DNA of 64,000 nucleotides from Variovorax sp. PMC12 (GTDB taxonomy: Bacteria; Pseudomonadota; Gammaproteobacteria; Burkholderiales; Burkholderiaceae_C): NCBI RefSeq assembly GCF_003019815.1, contig NZ_CP027773.1, positions 1 to 64,000 of the forward strand, given 5' to 3'. The first letter of the stretch is position 1, and every line of letters starts with the position of its first letter. A program made the position numbers and the translations under genes. This document shows positions 34,864 through 43,455 of this stretch, piece by piece. Below the pieces are notes generated by a model. That model was given only the letters and a program-made list of their open reading frames with translations, searched no databases and was not told the origin of the DNA.

Positions 34864-35850
34864 ATGAAAAGCGATCTTCAATGGATGCAGGCGCAGGTGG
34901 TTGCGCTGCGCGACGTGACGCCCACCGTGCGCGAGTTCGAACTGCGCCCCGACGGCGGATTTGCCGGTGCCTATGAACCCGGCGCCCACCTGCAGGTGCA
35001 GGTGATGACGGCGCAGGGCAGGCTGCAGACCCGCTCCTACTCGCTGGTCGGCGAGGGCGACGGCCGCTGCTGGCGCATCGCCGTCAAGCGGCTGGACGAC
35101 GGCCGCGGCGGATCGCTCGCGATGTGGCGGCTGGCCGTGGGCGACCGGCTGCAGGTCAGCGCGCCGCAGAACCACTTCGCGCTCGACATGTCCGCGCCCG
35201 GCTACCTGCTGGTGGCGGGCGGCATCGGCATCACCCCGCTGGTGCTGATGGCGCAGCGGCTGGGCGAGCACGCCCGGCGCGGCGGCGTGCCGGTGAAGAT
35301 GCTCTACGGCGCGCGCAACGCCGACGAGTTCGGCTATCTCTCGCATCTGCGCGAAGCGCTGGGCGAGGGCGTGGAGGCGCACGAAGGCTCGGCGCCCATC
35401 GACTTCGCCGCGGCCATCGACGCGCTGCCGCCCGGCGGCCAGCTCTACACCTGCGGCCCGGTGCCGATGCTCGAGGCGCTCAAGCGCGCCTGGCATGCGG
35501 CCGGCCGGCCCATCGCGGACCTGCGCTTCGAGACCTTCGGCAGCAGCGGCCGTCTGGCCACGCAGGCGTTCCAGGTGCGCATTCCGCGCCATGACCTCGC
35601 CATCACCGTGCCTGCCGACTGCACGCTGCTCGAGGCGCTGGACGCCGCCGGCGTGCAGACGCTGTCGGACTGCAAGCGCGGCGAGTGCGGCCTGTGCGCC
35701 ATGGACGTGATCGCCGTCGACGGCGAGATCGACCACCGCGACGTGTTCCTCAGCGCGCACGAAAAAGAGGCAACCACGCGCATCTGCGCCTGCGTGTCAC
35801 GCGCGGTGGGTACGCTCACGCTCGACTCCGCCTATCGCCCCGACAGCTGA
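34864..35850 (+). CDS. vanB: VanB-like oxidoreductase (FMN, NADH, [2Fe-2S])
   Basis: A 328-residue phthalate-dioxygenase-type reductase. The flavin motif R-S-Y-S-L-V lies near residue 58, the nucleotide-binding G-G-I-G-I-T-P near residue 120 and Y-T-C-G-P-V-P-M near residue 195. The C-terminal plant-type ferredoxin domain has C-K-R-G-E-C-G-L-C and a later Cys in R-I-C-A-C. It passes electrons from NADH to the VanA-like oxygenase. It is 41 bases after the GntR gene. Confidence 0.9.
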   Translation: MKSDLQWMQAQVVALRDVTPTVREFELRPDGGFAGAYEPGAHLQVQVMTAQGRLQTRSYSLVGEGDGRCWRIAVKRLDDGRGGSLAMWRLAVGDRLQVSAPQNHFALDMSAPGYLLVAGGIGITPLVLMAQRLGEHARRGGVPVKMLYGARNADEFGYLSHLREALGEGVEAHEGSAPIDFAAAIDALPPGGQLYTCGPVPMLEALKRAWHAAGRPIADLRFETFGSSGRLATQAFQVRIPRHDLAITVPADCTLLEALDAAGVQTLSDCKRGECGLCAMDVIAVDGEIDHRDVFLSAHEKEATTRICACVSRAVGTLTLDSAYRPDS

Positions 35851-35874
35851 TCCCCGCCCCGGGCGAAAGCCGTC

Positions 35875-35913
35875 TTGCGCGATGATCGCGCAGTTCATTT
35901 ATTGATCGCGCAA
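35875..35913. promoter_or_regulatory. Three GATCGCGCA repeats upstream of the ABC transporter
   Basis: TTGCGCGAT (35875-35883) and GATCGCGCA (35884-35892) form an inverted pair, and GATCGCGCAA recurs at 35904-35913, in step with a 20-base (two-turn) spacing. No such sequence was seen elsewhere in the window. It is a likely operator for the transporter, for a regulator that is not identified here. Confidence 0.55.
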
Positions 35914-36018
35914 CAATGCCAGCCTCATGAGGCGGGGTAGGTGAATGCCTGCTGCGCCCTTTGTTGCAAAGTGTTGAAAATAGCCCCGGTTTCGAGTTCC
36001 GTCCCTGAAGGAAAAAAC

Positions 36019-37191
36019 ATGCAAAGACGCCATCTCATCCAGACCGCAGCCCTGTCGGCGCTCGCGCTTTCAATGTCGCTGGCCAGCGCCCAGGACAACA
36101 AGTTCAAGATCGGCCTGATCCTGCCGATGACGGGCCAGTCGGCGTCCACCGGCCGCCAGATCGAAGCCGCCGCGCGCCTGTACATGGCCCAGAACGGCGA
36201 CACCGTGGCCGGCAAGAAGGTCGAGTTGATCGTCAAGGACGACACCGGCCTGCCCGACGTCACCAAGCGCCTGGCGCAGGAACTGGTGGTGAACGACAAG
36301 GTCAACGTGCTGGCCGGCTTCGGCCTGACGCCCCTGGCCCTGGCCGTGGCGCCCATCGCCACCCAGTCGAAGACGCCCGAAGTCGTGATGGCCGCCGCCA
36401 CGTCGAGCATCACCGAGGCATCGCCCTACATCATCCGTTCGAGCTTCACGCTGCCGCAGGTGTCGGTGGCCATGGGCGACTGGGCGCCGAAGAACGGCGT
36501 GAAGACGGTCGTCACGCTGGTGGCCGACTACGGGCCGGGCAACGACGCCGAGAAATTCTTCAGCGAGCGCTTCCAGCTCAACGGCGGCAAGGTGATCGAG
36601 AAGCTGCGCGTGCCTCTGCGCAACCCCGACTTCGCCCCGTTCCTGCAGAAGGTGCGCGACGCCAAGCCCGACGCGCTGTTCGTCTTCGTGCCCTCGGGCG
36701 CCGGCGCGGCCGTCATGAAGCAGTTCCTGGAGCGCGGCATGGACAAGGCCGGCATCAAGATGATCGCCACCGGCGACGTGACGGACGACGATCAACTCAA
36801 CGACATGGGCGACGGCGCGCTGGGCGTGGTCACCTCGCACCACTACTCTGCCGCGCACCCGTCGGCAATGAACAAGAAGTTCGTCGAGGCCTTCGAGAAG
36901 GCCAACCCGAAGATGCGCCCCAACTTCATGGCCGTGGGCGGCTATGACGGCATGCGCGTGATCTACGAGGCGCTCAAGGCCACCAAGGGCCAGGGCGGCG
37001 GCGAAGCGCTGCTGGCGGCCATGAAGGGCCAGGTCTTCGAGAGCCCGCGCGGCCAGGTGCTGATCGACGCGCAGACGCGCGACATCGTGCAGGACGTGTA
37101 CCTGCGCAAGGTCGAGAAGAAGGACGGCCAGCTCTACAACGTCGAGTTCGATGTGATCAAGAACGTCAAAGATCCCGGCAAAGCCAAGTAA
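36019..37191 (+). CDS. Branched-chain-type ABC transporter substrate-binding protein
   Basis: A 390-residue type I periplasmic binding protein (LivK-like). The start MQRRHLIQ with AAGGA upstream gives a signal peptide ending at A-S-A-Q near residue 23; the longer frame from 35941 is rejected for that reason. The P-M-T-G-Q-S-A-S-T-G motif near residue 35 is the ligand-binding loop. Receptors of this type next to demethylase genes often bind aromatic acids rather than amino acids, which is inferred here. Confidence 0.92.
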   Translation: MQRRHLIQTAALSALALSMSLASAQDNKFKIGLILPMTGQSASTGRQIEAAARLYMAQNGDTVAGKKVELIVKDDTGLPDVTKRLAQELVVNDKVNVLAGFGLTPLALAVAPIATQSKTPEVVMAAATSSITEASPYIIRSSFTLPQVSVAMGDWAPKNGVKTVVTLVADYGPGNDAEKFFSERFQLNGGKVIEKLRVPLRNPDFAPFLQKVRDAKPDALFVFVPSGAGAAVMKQFLERGMDKAGIKMIATGDVTDDDQLNDMGDGALGVVTSHHYSAAHPSAMNKKFVEAFEKANPKMRPNFMAVGGYDGMRVIYEALKATKGQGGGEALLAAMKGQVFESPRGQVLIDAQTRDIVQDVYLRKVEKKDGQLYNVEFDVIKNVKDPGKAK

Positions 37192-37198
37192 AGGGCTC

Positions 37199-37290
37199 GC
37201 CCCCAGGCTGCGCGCACTTCGTGTCGCTTCGCCTTCCCCCTACCGGGGGCAACACCCGAGGCCCGGCGAAGCCGGTTCCTCGGTGTTTCC
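37199..37290 (+). repeat. Family A gene-tail hairpin repeat, copy 3
   Basis: It begins 8 bases after the binding-protein stop and fills the gap to the permease gene. It has the three-stem layout of the other copies but on the opposite strand, so it again has the same orientation as its upstream gene. Within an operon it could hold the 3' end of the receptor message and raise receptor over permease levels. Confidence 0.75.
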
Positions 37291-37331
37291 CGAAGAGACC
37301 GCGAGGCGCGGCAAGTGTTTGAGTAGCTGAC

Positions 37332-38204
37332 ATGTTGACCATTCTTTTCGACGGCATCGCCTACGGCATGCTGCTCTTCGTGCTCGCCGTGGGGCTGGCC
37401 GTGACGCTCGGGTTGATGAACTTCATCAACCTCGCGCACGGCGCCTTTGCCATGGCCGGCGGATATCTCACGGTGTTTGCCATGCAGAAGCTGGGCGTGC
37501 CGTTCCTGGCCTGCCTGCCGCTGGCGTTCATCGTCGTCGCGCTGGCCGGGGCCTTGCTGGAACGCACGCTCTACCGGCCGATGTACGGCAAGCCGCACCT
37601 GGACCAGGTGCTCTTTTCCATCGGCCTGGCCTTCATGGCGGTGGCCGCCGTCGACTACTTCGTCGGCTCTTCTCAACAGAACGTGCAGTTGCCCGAATGG
37701 CTGCGCGGGCGCACCGAGATCGGCGACGGCGCGCTGCTGCTGGGCATGGGGCACTACCGGCTCTTCATCATCGCGGTCTGCGCGGTGCTGACGGTGGTGC
37801 TGCAGCTCATCCTGTCGAAGACGCGCTTCGGCAGCCGGCTGCGCGCGGCGGTCGACGACCCGCGCGTGGCGGCGGGGCTGGGCATCAACGTGAACATCGT
37901 GTTCCTGCTGACCTTTGCAGTGGGCTCGGGCCTCGCGGGGCTGGGCGGCGCGCTGGGCGCCGAGATCCTCGGGCTCGACCCGACCTTCCCGCTCAAGTAC
38001 ATGATCTATTTCCTGATCGTGGTTTCGGTCGGCGGCACCTCGTCGATCACCGGGCCGCTGGCGGCCGCGCTGCTGCTCGGCATTGCCGACGTGGCGGGCA
38101 AGTACTTCATTCCCAAGATGGGTGCGTTCACCGTCTACCTGCTGATGATCCTGATCCTGATGTGGCGCCCACAGGGCCTGTTCACGCGCAAGGGGGGCCG
38201 CTGA
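37332..38204 (+). CDS. livH: Branched-chain-type ABC transporter permease LivH
   Basis: A 290-residue membrane protein with about eight hydrophobic helices. L-G-L-M-N-F-I-N-L-A-H-G-A near residue 28 and G-L-G-I-N near residue 182 are conserved in LivH. It forms the channel with LivM. The stop is directly followed by the livM ATG. Confidence 0.94.
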   Translation: MLTILFDGIAYGMLLFVLAVGLAVTLGLMNFINLAHGAFAMAGGYLTVFAMQKLGVPFLACLPLAFIVVALAGALLERTLYRPMYGKPHLDQVLFSIGLAFMAVAAVDYFVGSSQQNVQLPEWLRGRTEIGDGALLLGMGHYRLFIIAVCAVLTVVLQLILSKTRFGSRLRAAVDDPRVAAGLGINVNIVFLLTFAVGSGLAGLGGALGAEILGLDPTFPLKYMIYFLIVVSVGGTSSITGPLAAALLLGIADVAGKYFIPKMGAFTVYLLMILILMWRPQGLFTRKGGR

Positions 38205-39203
38205 ATGAGCGCTCCTTCTTCCGCCGCCGATTTCCAGTCGGCCCTGCTGCGCAAGGCGCGCTGGCATCCGCTCGAGTTCGTGGCCTGGGCCGTGGCCTTC
38301 GCGCTGCCGCTGGTCATGCCTTCGCATTCGCTGCTGGTCAACGAGATCGCCATCGTCGCGCTGTTCGCGATGTCGCTCGACCTGATCATGGGCTACACCG
38401 GCATCGTGTCGCTGGGCCATGCCGCCTTCTTCGGCTTCGGCGCGTATGCTGCGGCGCTGTTCGCCAAGCTGGTGATGCCCGACCCGACCGTGGGCCTGCT
38501 GTTCGCCGTCGTGCTGTCGGCGTTGCTGGGCCTGGTGGCGAGCGTGACCATCCTGCGCGGCAGCGACCTCACGCGGCTGATGGTCACCCTGGGCACGGCG
38601 CTGCTGCTGCTCGAACTGGCCAACAAGCTCGACTGGCTGACCGGCGGCGCCGACGGCCTGCAGGGCGTGGTGATGGGCCCGGTGCTCGGCATGTTCGACT
38701 TCGACCTGTACGGCCGCACGGCGGCCTGGTATTCGCTGGCGGTGATGCTGGTGCTGTTCCTGCTGATGCGCCGGCTGGTGCATTCGCCGTTCGGCGCCAC
38801 GCTGAAGGCGATCCGCGACAACCGGCTGCGCGCGATGGCCATCGGCATCCCGGTGGTGCCGCGCCTGGTCACGGTCTACACCGTGGCGGCCGGCGTGGCC
38901 GGCGCGGCGGGCGCGCTGCTGGCGCAGACCACCGGCTTCGCATCGCTCGACGTGCTGGCCTTCGACCGTTCGGCCGACGTGCTTCTGATGCTGGTGATCG
39001 GCGGCGTGGGCTGGCTCTACGGCGGGGTGGCGGGCGCCATCGTGTTCAAGCTCCTGCAGACCTGGCTGTCGGCGGTGACGCCGCAGTACTGGATGTTCTG
39101 GATCGGCCTGATCCTGGTGCTGCTGGTGCTGGTGGGCCGCGACCGCCTGCTGAAGCCCTGGACATGGTTCGGCGCCGGCAGGAAGAAGGGCGGTGCGGCA
39201 TGA
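38205..39203 (+). CDS. livM: Branched-chain-type ABC transporter permease LivM
   Basis: A 332-residue membrane protein of the LivM family. G-Y-T-G-I-V-S-L-G-H-A-A-F-F-G near residue 64 and the I-R-D-N-R-L-R-A-M-A-I-G cytosolic loop near residue 204, which contacts the ATPases, are both present. It starts immediately after livH and overlaps livG by 4 bases. Confidence 0.94.
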   Translation: MSAPSSAADFQSALLRKARWHPLEFVAWAVAFALPLVMPSHSLLVNEIAIVALFAMSLDLIMGYTGIVSLGHAAFFGFGAYAAALFAKLVMPDPTVGLLFAVVLSALLGLVASVTILRGSDLTRLMVTLGTALLLLELANKLDWLTGGADGLQGVVMGPVLGMFDFDLYGRTAAWYSLAVMLVLFLLMRRLVHSPFGATLKAIRDNRLRAMAIGIPVVPRLVTVYTVAAGVAGAAGALLAQTTGFASLDVLAFDRSADVLLMLVIGGVGWLYGGVAGAIVFKLLQTWLSAVTPQYWMFWIGLILVLLVLVGRDRLLKPWTWFGAGRKKGGAA

Positions 39204-39961
39204 GCGACACCGTGCTCTCCACCCACGGCCTCGTGATGCGCTTCGGCGGCATCACGGCCACCAACAACTTGACGATGGAGCTCAAGCGCGGCGCCCGCCA
39301 TGCGCTGATCGGCCCCAACGGCGCGGGCAAGACCACGCTCATCAACCAGTTGACGGGCGTGCTCACGCCGACCGAAGGCCGCATCACGCTGCTGGGCGAA
39401 GACATCACGAAGCTCGCGCCGCACAAGCGCGTGGCGCGCGGCCTGGTGCGCACATTCCAGATCAACCAGCTGTTCGACTCGATGACGCCGCTGGAAACGC
39501 TTGCGCTGGTGGTGTCGCAGCACCAGGGCGCGGGCGTGCAGTGGTGGCGGCCGCTCGGCTCCAGCAAGGCGATCGTCGAACGCGCGACGCAACTGCTCGA
39601 GCAGTTCCACCTGAGCGACGTGGCCCGCCAGCAGGTCAAGCACCTGGCCTACGGCAAGCGCCGCCTGCTGGAAATCGCGATCGCCCTGGCCTGCGAGCCG
39701 CGCGTGCTGCTGCTCGACGAGCCGGTGGCGGGCGTGCCCGCCGGCGAGCGCGAAGAGCTGCTGCAGACCGTGGCCGCGCTGCCGGCCGACGTGTCGGTGC
39801 TGCTGATCGAGCACGACATGGACCTGGTGTTCAGCTTTGCCGACCGCATGACCGTGCTGGTCAACGGCACGCTGCTGACCGAGGGCGACCCCGAAACCAT
39901 CGCCAACGATCCCAAGGTGAAAGAGGTCTATCTGGGCCACGGAGAAGCCGCCCATGTCTGA
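39200..39961 (+). CDS. livG: ABC transporter ATPase LivG
   Basis: A 253-residue ATPase with Walker A G-P-N-G-A-G-K-T-T near residue 38, a signature loop H-L-A-Y-G-K-R-R near residue 150 in place of the canonical LSGGQ, and Walker B V-L-L-L-D-E-P. The A-Y-G-x-R-R form is usual for LivG. The ATG overlaps the livM stop (ATGA). Confidence 0.94.
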   Translation: MSDTVLSTHGLVMRFGGITATNNLTMELKRGARHALIGPNGAGKTTLINQLTGVLTPTEGRITLLGEDITKLAPHKRVARGLVRTFQINQLFDSMTPLETLALVVSQHQGAGVQWWRPLGSSKAIVERATQLLEQFHLSDVARQQVKHLAYGKRRLLEIAIALACEPRVLLLDEPVAGVPAGEREELLQTVAALPADVSVLLIEHDMDLVFSFADRMTVLVNGTLLTEGDPETIANDPKVKEVYLGHGEAAHV

Positions 39962-40658
39962 GCTGCTGCGAATAGAAAACCTGAGCGCCGGCTACGGCGA
40001 GGCCGTGGTGCTGCACGACGTGGCGTTCACGCTGGGCGAAGGCCAGACGCTGGCGCTGCTGGGCCGCAACGGCACCGGCAAGACCACGCTGATCAACACG
40101 CTGGCGGGCGCGACGCGCCAGCACGGCGGCAGCATCGCGCTGGGCGGCCAGGCGCTGCACAAGCTGGCGCCGCACCAGCGCGCGGCGGCCGGCATCGGCT
40201 GGGTGCCGCAGGAGCGCAACATCTTCAAGTCGCTCACGGTGCACGAGAACCTCACCGCCGTGGAGCGGCCCGGCAAGTGGAACACCCAGCGCGTCTACGA
40301 GATGTTCCCGCGTCTTGCCGAGCGCAAGACCAACCTGGGCACGCAGCTCTCCGGCGGCGAGCAGCAGATGCTGGCCGTGGGCCGCGCACTGGTGCTCAAC
40401 CCCAGGCTGCTGCTGCTCGACGAGCCGCTCGAAGGGCTCGCGCCGATCATCGTGGAAGAGCTGCTGCGCGCCATCCGCCGCATCACGCAGGACGAGGGGC
40501 TGGCCGCGATCATCGTGGAGCAGCATCCGCAAGCGATCCTCGCGATTTCCGACGAGGCGGTGGTGCTTGACCACGGCACCATCGTGCACACCGACTCGGC
40601 CGCGGCGCTGCGCGCCCAGCCGCAGGTGCTGGACCGGCTGCTGGGCGTCGCGCGCTGA
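39954..40658 (+). CDS. livF: ABC transporter ATPase LivF
   Basis: A 234-residue ATPase with Walker A G-R-N-G-T-G-K-T-T near residue 36, signature L-S-G-G-E-Q-Q-M near residue 135 and Walker B L-L-L-L-D-E-P. It overlaps livG by 8 bases and completes a full transporter. It ends 7 bases from the convergent DsbA-like gene. Confidence 0.94.
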   Translation: MSELLRIENLSAGYGEAVVLHDVAFTLGEGQTLALLGRNGTGKTTLINTLAGATRQHGGSIALGGQALHKLAPHQRAAAGIGWVPQERNIFKSLTVHENLTAVERPGKWNTQRVYEMFPRLAERKTNLGTQLSGGEQQMLAVGRALVLNPRLLLLDEPLEGLAPIIVEELLRAIRRITQDEGLAAIIVEQHPQAILAISDEAVVLDHGTIVHTDSAAALRAQPQVLDRLLGVAR

Positions 40659-40665
40659 AGCCTCT

Positions 40666-41406
40666 TCAGATCGCGCAGCCGTCGGGGCCGCACGCCGGCG
40701 GCGTCGCGGTTGTGTCGGTCGCGGCGGGCTGAGACGCCGCGACCAGCGCGGCGAGCTGCGCCTTCCAGTCTTCGGCGCGGCCCAGCCAGGGGCCGATGTC
40801 GATGCGGCCCGCGCGGCCGTCGGCCTGCGTCAGCACGAAGGTCGGAAAACCCTGTCCGCCCGCGCGCTGCAGGAATTGCCGGCTCTCGGCAATGTGCTGC
40901 GCAGTCGGCGCGCCCGCGAGGCGATCGAATGCCGCGGCGAAAGCCTCGGCGCCGAGACCGAGTTCGGCCGCCAGTGCCTTCAGCACTCCCACGTCGGCGA
41001 TGCGCCGGCCTTCCACGTAGTGCGCCTGCTGCAGGCGATGCGCCATGTCCAGCCCGCCGCCGTCGCGCAGCGATTCGGCCGCGAGTACGGCGGTGGTCGG
41101 CGGTTCGGAGTCCATCACCGCGCCGGTGTCGCGCAGCAGGCCTTCGAAGTAGTTCTCGCCGAAGGGCTGGCCCGTCATCTCGGCGATGCGGTGGTCGTGC
41201 GGCAGCACGTAGTCGCGCCACTGCGGCGTGATCTGGCGGCGGTTGGCGCCGGTCATCATGCCGCCGCCGTGGAACTCGACCCTCAGGCCGGGTACGCCGC
41301 GCGCCGCGTCGACCAGCGGCGCGGCGGCGTAGCACCAGCCGCACAGCGGGTCGAAGATGTAGTGCAGGGTGGTGCCTTGGTCGGTTGCTGCGTTCATTGC
41401 GGCCAT
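40666..41406 (-). CDS. DsbA-family protein with C-terminal CGPDGC tail
   Basis: The 246-residue product has a thioredoxin/DsbA fold with C-G-W-C near residue 22 (F-D-P-L-C-G-W-C-Y) and the cis-Pro in G-F-P-T-F-V near residue 187. No signal peptide is seen, so it resembles cytosolic FrnE-like isomerases. The last eight residues, C-G-P-D-G-C-A-I, add a second Cys pair. The start at 41406 has GGGAG 7 bases upstream; the MNAATD start at 41397 overlaps the preceding stop as ATGA. It is cotranscribed with the metallo-hydrolase-like gene. Confidence 0.85.
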   Translation of the reverse strand: MAAMNAATDQGTTLHYIFDPLCGWCYAAAPLVDAARGVPGLRVEFHGGGMMTGANRRQITPQWRDYVLPHDHRIAEMTGQPFGENYFEGLLRDTGAVMDSEPPTTAVLAAESLRDGGGLDMAHRLQQAHYVEGRRIADVGVLKALAAELGLGAEAFAAAFDRLAGAPTAQHIAESRQFLQRAGGQGFPTFVLTQADGRAGRIDIGPWLGRAEDWKAQLAALVAASQPAATDTTATPPACGPDGCAI

Positions 41407-42302
41407 TTCATTTCTCCCTTGATGACCTTGGCGCCGAGTTCGAGCGACGAGGCGTCTTCCAGCTTCGGGTAGCGCTTCTTCATTGCGGCGATGAGCGCGG
41501 CCGAGTCCTTGGCCTTGGCGGCCTCGGTCTCGAAAGCCTTGAGGTAGCCGCGCGTGAATTTCACCGACGCGATGGTGTACGGCGCCGAGCCGTCGGCATT
41601 CGGCAGGTAATGGCCGGGCACCACCGTCTTCGGGTGCAGGGCCTGGATGCGGTCCAGCGTCTTGAGCCAGTCGCGGCGCGATTCGGGCGTTTGCGTGTCG
41701 GCCACCCACACGTGGATGTTGGCCGACACGGGAATGCCGCCGACCACCGCCTTCAGCGAGGGAATCCACGCGAAGCTGCGCGCCGGCGTGGGGCCGTCGA
41801 GGCCGACGACCTGGATCTTGCGGCCTTCGAGTTCGAGGCTGTCGCCGGACAGCGCCTCGGGCACCACCAGCGACCTGGGCGCGTTGTCCTTCAGGATCGG
41901 GCCCCAGTGCGCGAGCTTGCCGTCCTTGGAGGCCTGAATGGCTGCCACCGTTTGCGGCGTGGCGACGATCTTCGCGTCAGGGAAGGCGGCGTGGATCACG
42001 TCGAGGCCGAAGTAGTAGTCGGGGTCGCTGTGGCTGATGTAGACCGTGGTGAGCTTCTTGCCAGTGGCCTTGATCTTCTGCACCAGCGCCTCGGCGTCGT
42101 TGCGCTGGAACTGCGCGTCGATCAGCACGGCGTCGGTCTGGCCGGTCACGATCTCCGACGAGACCGGGAACATCGACTTCGCGCCCGGGTTGTAGACGTC
42201 GAGCTTGAGCGGTTGCGCGGCCGTGGCGGCTTGCGCGGCCAGCGGGGCGAGGCTCAGCGTAATGGCGAGGGCGGCGGCGGAGAGAAGGGCTCTGCGGAAC
42301 AT
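41394..42302 (-). CDS. Periplasmic metallo-beta-lactamase-fold protein with altered metal motif
   Basis: A 302-residue protein with a signal peptide (about 25 residues, ending A-A-Q-A). It keeps the order of MBL-fold hydrolases: a D-A-Q-F strand, the motif near residue 97, a central G-G-I-P-V loop and V-V-P-G-H-Y near residue 220. The metal motif reads S-H-S-D-P-D-Y-Y instead of HxHxDH, so the second and third usual His are Asp and Tyr. It may bind one metal, a different metal, or none. Partner and substrate are unknown. It overlaps the DsbA-like gene. Confidence 0.8.
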   Translation of the reverse strand: MFRRALLSAAALAITLSLAPLAAQAATAAQPLKLDVYNPGAKSMFPVSSEIVTGQTDAVLIDAQFQRNDAEALVQKIKATGKKLTTVYISHSDPDYYFGLDVIHAAFPDAKIVATPQTVAAIQASKDGKLAHWGPILKDNAPRSLVVPEALSGDSLELEGRKIQVVGLDGPTPARSFAWIPSLKAVVGGIPVSANIHVWVADTQTPESRRDWLKTLDRIQALHPKTVVPGHYLPNADGSAPYTIASVKFTRGYLKAFETEAAKAKDSAALIAAMKKRYPKLEDASSLELGAKVIKGEMKWPQ

Positions 42303-42407
42303 GGTGCGATCTTTCTGTGTGCGGTGAGGGGTGTGACAGCGCTGATGCTTCGAATGTTAGGTTGCGTGAACCGAAACAAAAACCCGACGAACCGCAATGA
42401 ATCGTTT

Positions 42408-42426
42408 CCGATTCCGGTCGAATCGG
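42408..42426. promoter_or_regulatory. CCGATTC/GAATCGG inverted repeat
   Basis: Seven-base perfect arms surround CGGTC in the gap between the LysR gene and the metallo-hydrolase-like gene, 106 bases ahead of the latter. No T-run follows on either strand, so an operator is more likely than a terminator. Confidence 0.35.
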
Positions 42427-42442
42427 AGGCCCGGAACATCGG

Positions 42443-43345
42443 TCAGTCCGTGGCGCAGCGCTGCAGATGCGCCACCAGCAACTGCGCCGAGGGCGACAGC
42501 GTGGCCTCGTCCCTGAAGCAGATCGCGAACCGCCGGCGCGCCCAGGCATCGGTCAGCGGCATCAGCCGCAGGCCGTAGGCGTCGGTGAAGGGCCGCGCCA
42601 CTTCCGCCGGCACCACGCTGATCGCCAGCCCGGCCCGCACCACGCGCAGCGCCGCGTCGAAGTTCGACACCAGCACCCGGTGCACCAGCGGCTTGCCCGC
42701 CACCGCCGCCTCGCGCGCCAGCATCAGCTGCACCGCGCTGAGCGCGGGCATGCCGACGAATTCATGGTCGAGCACGTCCTCGAAGCGCACTTGCGCGTGT
42801 TGCGCCACCGGGTGCGACGGGTGCGCGACGATGGCCAGGTGGTCGGCGCGGTAGCTGCGCCGCTGCAGGCCTTCGAGGTCGGCCGCGTCCCAGCACAGGC
42901 CGATGGAGGCAATGCCTTCGCGGATGCCGCGCACGATCTCCGGGCTCACGCGCTCCTCCATGTCGACGCGGATGTTGCGGTGCGCCGGGTTCTGCAGGAA
43001 GCCGGCCACGTCTTCCGCCAGCGACTCGGCCATGACCGACGCCGAAGCCAGGATGCGCACATGCCCGCGCGCGCCGCCGGCATAGGCGGCCATGTCGCGC
43101 TCGATGCGGTTCACGCTGCCGAGCATGGCGCGGGCGTGCTCCAGCAGGGTCTCGCCGGCCGGCGTCGGCACCACGCCGCGCCGCTTGCGCAGCAGCAGCG
43201 GCGTGCCCACCGCCTCTTCGAGCTGCGCCAGCCGCTTGCTGATGGCCGAGCCGACGATGCTGGCCTGCTCGCCGGCGCGCGCGATGCTGTGCGTTTCGCA
43301 GACGGAGACGAAGAGGCGGAGGGTGGTCAGGTCGAGGTCGCGCAT
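42443..43345 (-). CDS. LysR-family transcriptional regulator
   Basis: A 300-residue LysR protein with an N-terminal helix-turn-helix (S-I-A-R-A-G-E-Q-A-S-I-V-G-S-A-I-S-K-R-L near residues 19-38) and a C-terminal co-inducer domain. It is divergent from the HMG-CoA-lyase-like gene, with a palindromic site between them. It probably activates the lyase/CoA-transferase/Bug operon in response to a carboxylic acid or CoA ester. Confidence 0.93.
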   Translation of the reverse strand: MRDLDLTTLRLFVSVCETHSIARAGEQASIVGSAISKRLAQLEEAVGTPLLLRKRRGVVPTPAGETLLEHARAMLGSVNRIERDMAAYAGGARGHVRILASASVMAESLAEDVAGFLQNPAHRNIRVDMEERVSPEIVRGIREGIASIGLCWDAADLEGLQRRSYRADHLAIVAHPSHPVAQHAQVRFEDVLDHEFVGMPALSAVQLMLAREAAVAGKPLVHRVLVSNFDAALRVVRAGLAISVVPAEVARPFTDAYGLRLMPLTDAWARRRFAICFRDEATLSPSAQLLVAHLQRCATD

Positions 43346-43365
43346 GGTGTCTCAAGATATTCCGG

Positions 43366-43388
43366 TTTGGAAGCGAATGACTTCCAAA
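43366..43388. promoter_or_regulatory. LysR-type operator
   Basis: TTTGGAAG and CTTCCAAA are perfect 8-base arms around CGAATGA, 20 bases from the lysR start. This fits the T-N11-A dyad bound by LysR proteins. AT-rich sequence toward the lyase gene could hold the controlled promoter. Confidence 0.6.
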
Positions 43389-43455
43389 ATATATCTTCTG
43401 GATCGAATTGGAACTTCTAACATCCGGCGCATACCCTCACGACGGAGACAAAGTC

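Noticed and set aside
37332..39961. The transporter as a plain leucine/isoleucine/valine importer
   Set aside because: Not excluded, but linkage to the demethylase cluster makes an aromatic or related acid at least as likely, so no substrate is assigned.
41406..41769. A longer N-terminus for the DsbA-like protein, open to 41769
   Set aside because: The extension is antisense-like sequence lying within the metallo-hydrolase-like gene, and a good ribosome site supports the start at 41406.
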